From Bog-473 sp035483935 (lineage in GTDB: Bacteria > Actinomycetota > Acidimicrobiia > Acidimicrobiales > RAAP-2), in NCBI GenBank assembly GCA_035483935.1, contig DATHPK010000159.1, positions 1-18,722 on the forward strand: 18,722 nt of DNA, given 5' to 3'. This document shows, piece by piece, positions 1 through 5,807 of the stretch (positions within the stretch are counted from its first letter, which is position 1; every line of letters starts with the position of its first letter). The translations under genes were made by a program, and so were the position numbers. Below the pieces are notes generated by a model. The model saw nothing but the letters and a program-made list of their open reading frames with translations, was not told the origin of the DNA and did not search any database.

Positions 1-194
1 TGCGTTCTTGGCTGCGCGCCGCGGGCAGCGGGGGGCACCCGCCCTCGCTGGCCGAGGTGGAGCGCACCCTGGCCGTGGCCCGGGGCGAGGCCGTCGGGAC
101 CGAGCTCTCGGGCGGCCACCGGGTGCGCCGGCGGGCCGGCCGGCTCCGGGTCGAGCGGGCGGACTCGGCGAGCGCCGGTATTAGTGTCACGCCG
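1..194 (+). CDS. tilS: tRNA(Ile)-lysidine synthase TilS, C-terminal end (partial, runs into Hpt)
   Basis: The frame that enters the window at base 3 reads RSWLRAAGSGG, then PPSLAEVERTLAVARGEA and GGHRVRRRAGRLRVER. This resembles the substrate-binding C-terminal part of TilS, which makes lysidine at position 34 of the AUA-reading tRNA(Ile). The N-terminal ATP-pyrophosphatase domain lies outside the window, so the call rests on this short tail and on the classic tilS-hpt neighbourhood. There is no stop codon: the same frame runs through a linker of about 30 residues into the Hpt domain and stops only at 765-767. The gene may therefore encode a TilS-Hpt fusion, as in the bifunctional TilS/HprT of Listeria, or Hpt may start internally at GTG 195. 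The end given here is the domain border, not a stop. Confidence 0.6.
182..187 (+). promoter_or_regulatory. Possible -10 box for a leaderless hpt mRNA
   Basis: TAGTGT fits the actinobacterial TAnnnT -10 pattern and ends 7 bases before GTG 195, so transcription would start at or next to the start codon. No clear -35 is visible. Such hexamers arise by chance, so this is only supportive evidence for an internal hpt start. Confidence 0.25.
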
Positions 195-767
195 GTGACC
201 CAGGAGGCGGCCGGTGCAGGGGTCCCGTCCTGGGCCGAGGCCGACGTCGGGCCCGTGCTGGTCGACGCCGGGCGCCTGGCCACCCGGGTGGCCGAGTTGG
301 GCGCGCAGATCACGGCCGACTACGCGGAGGAGCCACCGCTCCTCGTCGCCGTGCTCAAAGGGGCCATGCTCTTCATGAGCGATCTGTGCCGGGCCATCGC
401 GCTGCCGGTCGACGTCGACTTCATGGCCGTCTCCTCGTACGGCAGCGCCACCAAGACCTCGGGCGTGGTGCGCATCGTCAAGGACCTCGACTCCGAACTC
501 GAGGGTCGCCACGTCCTGGTGGTGGAGGACATCATCGACAGCGGTCTCACCCTCAACTACTTGCGTCGCTACCTGCACGCCCGCGACCCCAAGAGCGTCG
601 AGATCTGCGCCCTCCTGGTCAAGGAGGGCGAGCAGCGCGTCGAGATCCCCCTCCGCTACGTCGGCTTCACCATCCCGCCCGACTTCGTCGTGGGCTACGG
701 CCTCGATATCGGCGAGCGCTACCGCAACCTCCGGGGCGTCCACCGCTACAAGGGGATCGACCAATGA
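195..767 (+). CDS. hpt: Hypoxanthine(-guanine) phosphoribosyltransferase
   Basis: This purine salvage enzyme transfers the phosphoribosyl group of PRPP to hypoxanthine or guanine in the cytosol. With the GTG start at 195 it has 190 residues, the usual family length. Visible motifs are the LKG loop (54-56), the flexible SSYGSATKTSG loop (80-90), the PRPP-binding acidic motif VVEDIIDSG (109-117) and the purine-pocket region FVVGYGLDIGERYRNL (164-179). The frame is open upstream through the TilS tail, so the start is uncertain. I chose GTG 195 because family members begin about 20-30 residues before the ELGAQI helix, and because a TAGTGT box lies 7 bases upstream, which would give a leaderless mRNA. 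No Shine-Dalgarno sequence precedes it. The stop TGA is part of the ribosome-binding site of folE. Confidence 0.9.
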   Translation: MTQEAAGAGVPSWAEADVGPVLVDAGRLATRVAELGAQITADYAEEPPLLVAVLKGAMLFMSDLCRAIALPVDVDFMAVSSYGSATKTSGVVRIVKDLDSELEGRHVLVVEDIIDSGLTLNYLRRYLHARDPKSVEICALLVKEGEQRVEIPLRYVGFTIPPDFVVGYGLDIGERYRNLRGVHRYKGIDQ

Positions 768-770
768 GGA
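766..770 (+). promoter_or_regulatory. Ribosome-binding site of folE
   Basis: GAGGA overlaps the hpt stop codon and lies 7 bases before GTG 778. It fixes the folE start and couples folE translation to the end of hpt. Confidence 0.7.
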
Positions 771-777
771 CCGACCA

Positions 778-1350
778 GTGAGCGTCGACGTCGAACGCGT
801 ACGCAAAGCCGTCCACGAGCTCCTCGAGGCCATCGGCGACGACCCCGACCGCGACGGCCTCCTGGCCACGCCCGACCGCGTCGCGTCCATGTACGAGGAA
901 CTGTTCTCCGGCCTGCACGATGATCCCGCCCGCCATCTCGAAGTCACCTTCGCCGCCGAACACGACGAGATGGTGATGGTGCGCGACATCCCCTTCGCCT
1001 CCCTCTGCGAGCACCACCTCGTCCCCTTCCTCGGCCGCGCCCACGTCGCCTACATCCCGGCCGAGGACGGCCGCATCACCGGCCTCTCCAAGCTCGCCCG
1101 TCTCGTGGACGGCTTCGCCCGCCGCCTCCAGGTCCAAGAACGCATGACGACCGAGATCGCCGACGCGATCGAATCGGTCCTCTCGCCCCGCGGCGTCTTT
1201 GTCGTCATCGAGGCGGAGCACCTGTGCATGTCCATGCGCGGCGTCAAGAAGCCCGGCACCCTCACGGTGACCTCGTCTGTACGAGGTCTCTTCCGCAGCG
1301 ACCCCGCCACCCGGGCCGAGGCCATGCAGTTCATCCGGGGCCCCCACTGA
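778..1350 (+). CDS. folE: GTP cyclohydrolase I
   Basis: The enzyme converts GTP to 7,8-dihydroneopterin triphosphate, the first step of tetrahydrofolate synthesis. The 190-residue product matches the short bacterial FolE type. CEHH at 78-81 provides the zinc cysteine and histidine and a catalytic histidine; EAEHLCMSMRG (145-155) supplies His148 and the third zinc ligand Cys150. GLSKLARLVDGFARR (102-116) and the QERMT region (120-124) are typical as well. Start GTG 778 has a good GAGGA site. The gene lies 10 bases after hpt. In Mycobacterium ftsH sits between hpt and folE; it is absent here. The next gene, folP, begins 34 bases downstream. Confidence 0.97.
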   Translation: MSVDVERVRKAVHELLEAIGDDPDRDGLLATPDRVASMYEELFSGLHDDPARHLEVTFAAEHDEMVMVRDIPFASLCEHHLVPFLGRAHVAYIPAEDGRITGLSKLARLVDGFARRLQVQERMTTEIADAIESVLSPRGVFVVIEAEHLCMSMRGVKKPGTLTVTSSVRGLFRSDPATRAEAMQFIRGPH

Positions 1351-1358
1351 CCCTGGTG

Positions 1359-1382
1359 CCGGTCCCGGCCCCGACCCCGACC
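1359..1382 (+). repeat. Hexanucleotide array CCGRYC x4 between folE and folP
   Basis: Four tandem six-base units (CCGGTC, CCGGCC, CCGACC, CCGACC) fill most of the 34-base folE-folP gap and end just before the presumed folP start. No Shine-Dalgarno sequence is visible in the gap. A second hexamer array occurs at the junction before panC. Confidence 0.6.
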
Positions 1383-1384
1383 CT

Positions 1385-2227
1385 TTGACACCCGCCCCGT
1401 CCGGCCGCCGCCCCCTCGTCATGGGGGTCCTCAACGTCACGCCGGACTCCTTTTCCGACGGCGGTCTCTACGACACCTTGGAGCACGCCGTCGCCCACGG
1501 CATCGCCATGGCCGTGGACGGGGCCGACGTCATCGACGTAGGCGGCGAGTCGTCCCGCCCCGGTGCCGAGTCCGTCAGCACCGCCGTCGAGCTCGAACGC
1601 GTCGTCCCGGTCATCGCCGCCCTCGCCGCCGCGCCCACCCTCGCGTCCCGCGGCGTCCGCATCTCCGTCGACACGACCAAGCCCGTCGTCGCCACCGCAG
1701 CGGTCGCCGCCGGCGCCACGCTGATCAACGACATCTCCGCGTCCCTCTACGAGGTCGCCGCCGCTGCCGGCGCCGGCTGGGTCGCCATGCACATGCAGGG
1801 CGAGCCCCGGTCCATGCAGGACGACCCGCATTACGGAGACGTCGTAGACGAGGTCACGTCCTTCGTCCTCGCACGCGCCCGGCAGGCCCACGACGCCGGC
1901 GTCGGAGAGGTCTGGATCGACCCGGGCATCGGTTTCGGCAAGACGATCGACCACAACCTCTCGCTCCTGCGCCACCTCGGTGACCTCGTCGAGGCGGCCG
2001 CCGGCGCCGATTGCGCCGGTGTCGTCGTCGGCACCAGTCGCAAGCGCTTCCTCGGCCTCCTCGCCGCCGCCCCCTCAGACCCGACGACACCCGCCCCGGT
2101 GGAGGACCGCCTGGCCGGCTCCCTGGCCACCGCCGCCACCGCGCTGACCGCAGGCGTGCAAATGGTCCGCGTCCACGATGTGGCCGCCACGGTCCAACTC
2201 AGCCGGCTGTATGGTCCTGCCGCATGA
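1385..2227 (+). CDS. folP: Dihydropteroate synthase
   Basis: FolP joins p-aminobenzoate to 6-hydroxymethyl-7,8-dihydropterin diphosphate to give dihydropteroate; it is the sulfonamide target. The 280-residue product is of normal length. In order it shows MGVLNVTPDSFSDGG (13-27), ADVIDVGGESSRPG (48-61), SVDTTKP and INDIS (TIM-barrel strands), MHMQGEPRSMQ, IDPGIGFGK with its pterin-pocket region, TSRKRFLG, and a C-terminal RVHDV. The start is taken as TTG 1385, 12 codons before the first conserved motif; the only in-frame ATG nearby (1421) lies inside that motif. The TTG lacks a clear ribosome-binding site, so re-initiation after folE is likely. The stop overlaps the next start as ATGA. Confidence 0.95.
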   Translation: MTPAPSGRRPLVMGVLNVTPDSFSDGGLYDTLEHAVAHGIAMAVDGADVIDVGGESSRPGAESVSTAVELERVVPVIAALAAAPTLASRGVRISVDTTKPVVATAAVAAGATLINDISASLYEVAAAAGAGWVAMHMQGEPRSMQDDPHYGDVVDEVTSFVLARARQAHDAGVGEVWIDPGIGFGKTIDHNLSLLRHLGDLVEAAAGADCAGVVVGTSRKRFLGLLAAAPSDPTTPAPVEDRLAGSLATAATALTAGVQMVRVHDVAATVQLSRLYGPAA

Positions 2228-2739
2228 AGGGAAAGTGGGCTGCCGGCATCCCGCCCCGCAATTTCACCTGGGTCATCAAGGACCACCTCGCCGTCAGCGA
2301 GCGGCCCGGCGGCTTCTCGCTCAACCACCGACGGGTCCGCCGCCAGGAGGAGATCATCTGGCTGCGGGTCCAGGGTTTCGGGCGGGTCATCTCGCTGCTC
2401 CCGTCGCCGCACAACCTCGCCGCCTACGACGAGGAGGGCCTCGCCTGGGCCCACTATCCGCTCGAGCGCACCGGCGACCCCCGCCCCGTCCTGCTCGCCT
2501 GCTACCAGGACATCGACGACTCGCTGGCCGCGGGCCTGCGGATCCTCATGCACCAGGACGAACTGGGCGACCGCACCATGGGTGTCACCGCGGGCTACCT
2601 CGTCTGGTCCGGTCGCATCTCCAACCTCCCCCAGGCCGTCGCCCTCGTCGAGCAGGTCGTCGGTCACGCCATGGGCGCCCCCGGCCGCGAGCTCCTCGCA
2701 GAGATGGAGGGGATGCCCACCCGCGGCAACCCCAACTGA
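2224..2739 (+). CDS. Dual-specificity-phosphatase-like protein, probably catalytically dead
   Basis: This 171-residue protein starts at an ATG that overlaps the folP stop (ATGA) and ends 12 bases before folB, so it belongs to the folate operon. I do not recognise it as a named folate enzyme. Its layout resembles cyclin-dependent-kinase-inhibitor/dual-specificity phosphatases: an N-terminal RNFTWVIKDHLAVSERPGG (12-30), a strand GFGRVISLL (51-59) followed by WAHYPLE (75-81), and IDDSLAAGLRILMH (97-110), with GVTAGYLVW (120-128) and ISNLPQAVALVE (132-143) after the loop. The signature loop HCxxGxxR appears as HQDELGDRT (110-118): the arginine and threonine align but the catalytic cysteine is glutamine, and the aspartate general acid expected near 82 is arginine. 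A structural or ligand-binding role is thus more likely than catalysis. The fold call is by eye and moderate. Confidence 0.6.
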   Translation: MKGKWAAGIPPRNFTWVIKDHLAVSERPGGFSLNHRRVRRQEEIIWLRVQGFGRVISLLPSPHNLAAYDEEGLAWAHYPLERTGDPRPVLLACYQDIDDSLAAGLRILMHQDELGDRTMGVTAGYLVWSGRISNLPQAVALVEQVVGHAMGAPGRELLAEMEGMPTRGNPN

Positions 2740-2751
2740 CCCCGTGACCAC

Positions 2752-3117
2752 GTGGTGAACGACCGCATCGAGATCAGGGACCTCCGGGTCACCGGCACCC
2801 ACGGCGTCCTGCCCGAGGAGCAGGACCGCCCTCAGCCCTTCGCCGTCGACATCACGGCCTGGGTCGACATGTCGGCGGCCCAACAGAGCGACGACCTGGC
2901 CGACACGGTCGACTACGGCGCCCTCGCCCAGGCCGCCGCCGACGTCGTCGGCGGTCGCTCCTACCGGCTCCTCGAGGCCCTGGCGGGGCGGCTGGCCGCC
3001 GCCCTCCTCATCGTCGACGCCCGCCTCGACGCCGTCGAGGTCACCGTGCGCAAGCTCCGCCCTCCCCTCCCGCTCGACGTGGCCTCGACCGGCGTCCGGG
3101 TCCGCCGCACCCGTTGA
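2752..3117 (+). CDS. folB: Dihydroneopterin aldolase
   Basis: FolB cleaves 7,8-dihydroneopterin to 6-hydroxymethyl-7,8-dihydropterin and glycolaldehyde; the family also epimerises the substrate. The 121-residue product has the usual length. It starts DRIEIRDLRVTGTHGVLPEE (4-23), where the GTHG turn and the glutamates are family hallmarks. Other key sites are Tyr55 in VDYG, Glu75 in YRLLEALA (the pterin anchor) and Lys101 in VRKLRPP (the catalytic lysine). Two adjacent GTG codons (2752 and 2755) are possible starts; either gives a complete domain. The stop overlaps the folK start. Confidence 0.95.
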   Translation: MVNDRIEIRDLRVTGTHGVLPEEQDRPQPFAVDITAWVDMSAAQQSDDLADTVDYGALAQAAADVVGGRSYRLLEALAGRLAAALLIVDARLDAVEVTVRKLRPPLPLDVASTGVRVRRTR

Positions 3118-3590
3118 GTCCGCCGCCGGTCCGGCGTGCCTTCATCGGTCTGGGTTCCAATCTCGGGGATCGCCGCGCTCACCTCGAAGCCGCGGTCGCC
3201 GAGCTCGAGGCCGCCGGCGACGTCGCGGCCGTTTCACCCCTCTACGAGACCGAGCCCGTCGGCGGCCCACCCGGCCAGCAGAACTATCTCAACCTCGTCG
3301 TCGAGCTCCACACCCCGGACTCGCCGCGCACCCTCCTCGAGCGCTGCCAGGCGGTCGAGGCATCCGCCCACCGCACCCGAGCCGAACGCTGGGGTCCCCG
3401 CACCCTCGATGCCGACGTCCTCCTCGTCGAGGGCGACCTCGTAGACGAGCCCGATCTCACCGTGCCCCACCCCCGCATGTGGGAGCGCCGGTTCGTCCTG
3501 GCGCCCCTGGCCGACCTGGCTCCCGATCTGGTGACGGAAGCCCAGGTGGCAGCCGCTGGTGGCGACGTCGCCCGTGTGGGTAGGCTGTAG
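3114..3590 (+). CDS. folK: 6-hydroxymethyl-7,8-dihydropterin pyrophosphokinase
   Basis: FolK transfers pyrophosphate from ATP to 6-hydroxymethyl-7,8-dihydropterin, making the FolP substrate. The 158-residue product matches the family (about 160). It has GLGSNLGDR (12-20), YETEPVGGPPGQQNYLN (44-60), RWGPRTLDADVLL (92-104) with the two magnesium aspartates Asp99 and Asp101, and PHPRMWERRFVLAPLADL (118-135). The start is TTG 3114, forming a TTGA overlap with the folB stop, which points to translational coupling. This is the last of the four folate genes; a 67-base gap with a strong ribosome-binding site follows. Confidence 0.95.
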   Translation: MSPPPVRRAFIGLGSNLGDRRAHLEAAVAELEAAGDVAAVSPLYETEPVGGPPGQQNYLNLVVELHTPDSPRTLLERCQAVEASAHRTRAERWGPRTLDADVLLVEGDLVDEPDLTVPHPRMWERRFVLAPLADLAPDLVTEAQVAAAGGDVARVGRL

Positions 3591-3598
3591 CCGACGTT

Positions 3599-3619
3599 TT
3601 CGCATCGTCTGTAGGCGAA
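3599..3619 (+). promoter_or_regulatory. Inverted repeat TTCGC-N11-GCGAA in the folK-DUF2520 gap
   Basis: Perfect 5-base arms (3599-3603 and 3615-3619) lie in the largest gap of the cofactor operon, upstream of a strong Shine-Dalgarno sequence. It could be an operator or a weak hairpin. Arms this short also occur by chance. Confidence 0.25.
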
Positions 3620-3645
3620 CGGCACCCGCATGGGGCTGGAACGCC

Positions 3646-3653
3646 GAAGGAGG
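3646..3653 (+). promoter_or_regulatory. Strong ribosome-binding site of the DUF2520 gene
   Basis: AAGGAGGT is a near-perfect complement of the 16S rRNA tail and lies 4 bases before ATG 3658. It selects this start over the ATG at 3630, which is in another frame. It is the best Shine-Dalgarno sequence in the first 10 kb, suggesting the gene is translated independently of folK. Confidence 0.75.
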
Positions 3654-3657
3654 TCAG

Positions 3658-4425
3658 ATGCACTCGATCCGCATCATCGGCCCGGGCCGGGCCGGCACGT
3701 CCCTCGCCGCCGCGCTCTCGGCGCGCGGCTGGGAGTTCGCCGGCTTCCTCGGCCGCCACGACGACCTGTCGGGAGCGGCGCGCGGCGTCGACGTCCTGGT
3801 CATCGCCACGCCCGACGACGCCATCGCCGAGGTGGCCACCGCGGTCGTGCCGGTCGTCACCACCACCGTGGTCCACCTCTCGGGCTCGCTCGGCCTCGAT
3901 GCGCTCGGCGCGCACCCGCAGCGGGCCGCCCTCCACCCGCTCGTGCCCCTGCCCAACGGCCAGGTCGGCGCGGCCCGCCTGTGCTCGGGCGTCACCTTCG
4001 CCGTTGCCGGCTCACCCGTCGCCCGAGAGATCGCCGCCACGCTCGGTGGCCGCACCGTCGAGGTCGCAGACGAGGACCGCGCCGCGTACCACGCCGCCGC
4101 CTGCATCGCGGCGAATCACGTCGTCGCCCTCCTCGGTCAGGTCGAGCGCGTCGCCACCGAGGTCGGCCTCGATCTCGAGTCGTTCCTGCCGCTGACCCGC
4201 GCGGCCGTCGACGACGTCGCCGCACTCGGCGCCCACGACGCGCTGACCGGTCCGGCCCGCCGCGGCGACTGGGCGACGCTCAGCCGGCACCTCGATGCGC
4301 TGCCCGAGTCCGAGCGCGCCGGCTACCAGGCCGGTGCCGCCCTCGCGACCCGGCTCGCGACGCCCGCCGTCGCCATCGCAACCGAGTCCGAATCCGAATC
4401 CGTCCCGACCCCGGCCCGGGTCTGA
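3658..4425 (+). CDS. Rossmann-fold/DUF2520 oxidoreductase-like protein
   Basis: The 255-residue protein resembles the DUF2520 family protein found next to panC in Actinobacteria (Rv3603c-like). It has an N-terminal nucleotide-binding IIGPGRAGTSL (7-16, GxGxxG type), then DVLVIATPDDAI (45-56), VVHLSGSLG (71-79) and LHPLVPLPNG (92-101), as in a dehydrogenase fold. The helical second domain carries YHAAACIAANHVVALL (144-159) and LTGPARRGDW (196-205), typical of DUF2520. No pathway role is shown by sequence alone. Its place before panC, and my recollection that a non-PanE ketopantoate reductase (PanG) is of a related type, make ketopantoate reduction a reasonable hypothesis. The C-terminus ends in a low-complexity ESESES stretch encoded by hexamer repeats. 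Confidence 0.85.
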   Translation: MHSIRIIGPGRAGTSLAAALSARGWEFAGFLGRHDDLSGAARGVDVLVIATPDDAIAEVATAVVPVVTTTVVHLSGSLGLDALGAHPQRAALHPLVPLPNGQVGAARLCSGVTFAVAGSPVAREIAATLGGRTVEVADEDRAAYHAAACIAANHVVALLGQVERVATEVGLDLESFLPLTRAAVDDVAALGAHDALTGPARRGDWATLSRHLDALPESERAGYQAGAALATRLATPAVAIATESESESVPTPARV

Positions 4426-4453
4426 GGTCGAGGCCGAGGTCGAGGTCGAGGTC
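4424..4453 (+). repeat. Hexanucleotide array GAGGTC x5 before panC
   Basis: Five tandem units (one GAGGCC variant) occupy the gap between the DUF2520 gene and panC. The stop codon TGA of the upstream gene lies at the start of the array. Each unit carries GAGG(T), a Shine-Dalgarno core; the last ends 13 bases before the panC ATG. An imperfect GAATCC hexamer run (about 4384-4401) lies just upstream inside the DUF2520 gene. Confidence 0.75.
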
Positions 4454-4466
4454 GAAAGCCACCGTC

Positions 4467-5402
4467 ATGGACGTCATCGAGACCGCCGCCGGTTGCCGCG
4501 CTCTCCTCGACGCGGCCCGCGCCACCGGCCGCACCGTCGGCCTCGTCCCGACGATGGGCGCGCTCCACCCGGGCCACATCTCGCTCATCACCAGAGCCGC
4601 CAAGGAGTGCGACGTCGTCGCCGTCAGCATCTTCGTGAACCCGCTGCAGTTCGGCGACCCCGAGGACATCGCCAGGTACCCGCGCACCCTCGAGCGCGAC
4701 CTCGCCGCCTGCGCCGAAGCCGGCGCGCACGTCGTCTTCTCACCCGCCATCCCCGAGATGTACCCGAGCTGGCCCGAACCCCCCGCCACCACCGTCACCG
4801 TCCACGGCGTCAGCGACAAGTGGGAGGGCGCCTCACGCCCTGGCCACTTCGACGGCGTTGCGACCGTCGTCGCCAAGCTGTTCGCCGCCGCCGGACCCTG
4901 CCGCGCCTACTTCGGCCTCAAGGACTTCCAGCAGCTCGCCGTCGTGCGCACCATGGCGTCGGACCTCTGCATCCCGGTCGACATCGTCGGCTGCCCGACC
5001 GTCAGGGAACACGACGGGCTGGCCCTCTCGAGCCGCAACGTCCGGCTCTCCGACCCCGAGCGCGTCGCCGCCCGGGCCCTCTCACAGGCACTCGCCGCCG
5101 GCCGCGCCACCATCGCCGCCGGCGAGCGTGACGGCGCCGCCGTGCACGCAGCGATGCGCGCCGTCACCGACGACCAGCCGCTGGTCGATCTCGACTACGC
5201 CGTCGCCGTCGACGCCGCGACGCTCGACGAGGTCGCCACCATCGCCGACCCCGCCACCGTCCGCCTCCTCATCGCCGCCACCGTCGGCCCCGTCCGGCTC
5301 ATCGACAACAGCGCCGCCCTCGACGACGCCGACCACGCACCACACGCACCCGTACCCGCACACGTCCACGACCACGTCCCGTCTCTCGAAAGGATCGGCT
5401 AA
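4467..5402 (+). CDS. panC: Pantothenate synthetase
   Basis: PanC condenses pantoate with beta-alanine using ATP, through a pantoyl-adenylate. The 311-residue product has PTMGALHPGH (28-37, the HIGH-like ATP motif), SIFVNPLQF (54-62), SRPGHFDGVATVV (123-135), YFGLKDFQQ (148-156) and REHDGLALSSRN (180-191, KMSKS-like loop). ATG 4467 places the first motif at the usual distance. The normal fold ends at about residue 290; the last 20 or so residues are a His/Pro/Ala-rich tail of repeated short units, absent from most homologues. The next gene, panD, makes beta-alanine, so two steps of one pathway are adjacent. panB is not in the window. Confidence 0.96.
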   Translation: MDVIETAAGCRALLDAARATGRTVGLVPTMGALHPGHISLITRAAKECDVVAVSIFVNPLQFGDPEDIARYPRTLERDLAACAEAGAHVVFSPAIPEMYPSWPEPPATTVTVHGVSDKWEGASRPGHFDGVATVVAKLFAAAGPCRAYFGLKDFQQLAVVRTMASDLCIPVDIVGCPTVREHDGLALSSRNVRLSDPERVAARALSQALAAGRATIAAGERDGAAVHAAMRAVTDDQPLVDLDYAVAVDAATLDEVATIADPATVRLLIAATVGPVRLIDNSAALDDADHAPHAPVPAHVHDHVPSLERIG

Positions 5403-5408
5403 CCAACG

Positions 5409-5807
5409 ATGCGCCGCCGCATGATGAAGTCCAAGATCCACCGCGCCACCGTCACGGGCGCCAACCTCAACTACGTCGGCTCCATCTCGCTCGACACCGA
5501 GCTCATGGCGCTCGCCGACATCCTCCCCTACGAGCAGGTCGCCGTCCTCGACATCGACAACGGCGCTCGATTCGAGACCTACGCCATCGAGGGCGAACCC
5601 GGCCAGGTCTGCCTCAACGGCGCCGCCGCCCGCCTCGTCGCACCCGGCGACAAGGTCATCGTCATCACGTACGCCGACTACGAGCGCGCCGAGCTCGACG
5701 ACTACATCCCCCGCGTCGTCCACGTCGACGGGCGCAACCGCGTCATGGACGAGGTCTCGGCCCGCCTCGACGCCGAGCTGTCGGTGCCCCTGACCGAACC
5801 GGCGTGA
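5409..5807 (+). CDS. panD: Aspartate 1-decarboxylase (pyruvoyl type)
   Basis: PanD decarboxylates L-aspartate to beta-alanine for PanC. The proenzyme cleaves itself between Gly24 and Ser25, and the serine becomes the pyruvoyl group. The site is visible as NYVGSIS (21-27) with Gly24-Ser25 exactly at the family numbering. Lys9 (KSKIHRATVT), Arg54 and Tyr58 (NGARFETYAI) are conserved. Length is 132 residues. ATG 5409 is preceded by AAAGGA inside the end of panC; in-frame ATG 5421 or 5424 would shift the cleavage site from the usual position, so 5409 is preferred. The stop overlaps nadB as GTGA. Confidence 0.96.
   Translation: MRRRMMKSKIHRATVTGANLNYVGSISLDTELMALADILPYEQVAVLDIDNGARFETYAIEGEPGQVCLNGAAARLVAPGDKVIVITYADYERAELDDYIPRVVHVDGRNRVMDEVSARLDAELSVPLTEPA

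Noticed and set aside
1385..1390. A perfect TTGACA -35 hexamer at the folP start
   Set aside because: No TAnnnT or other -10 lies 16-18 bases downstream; the bases are explained as the TTG start and the next codon.
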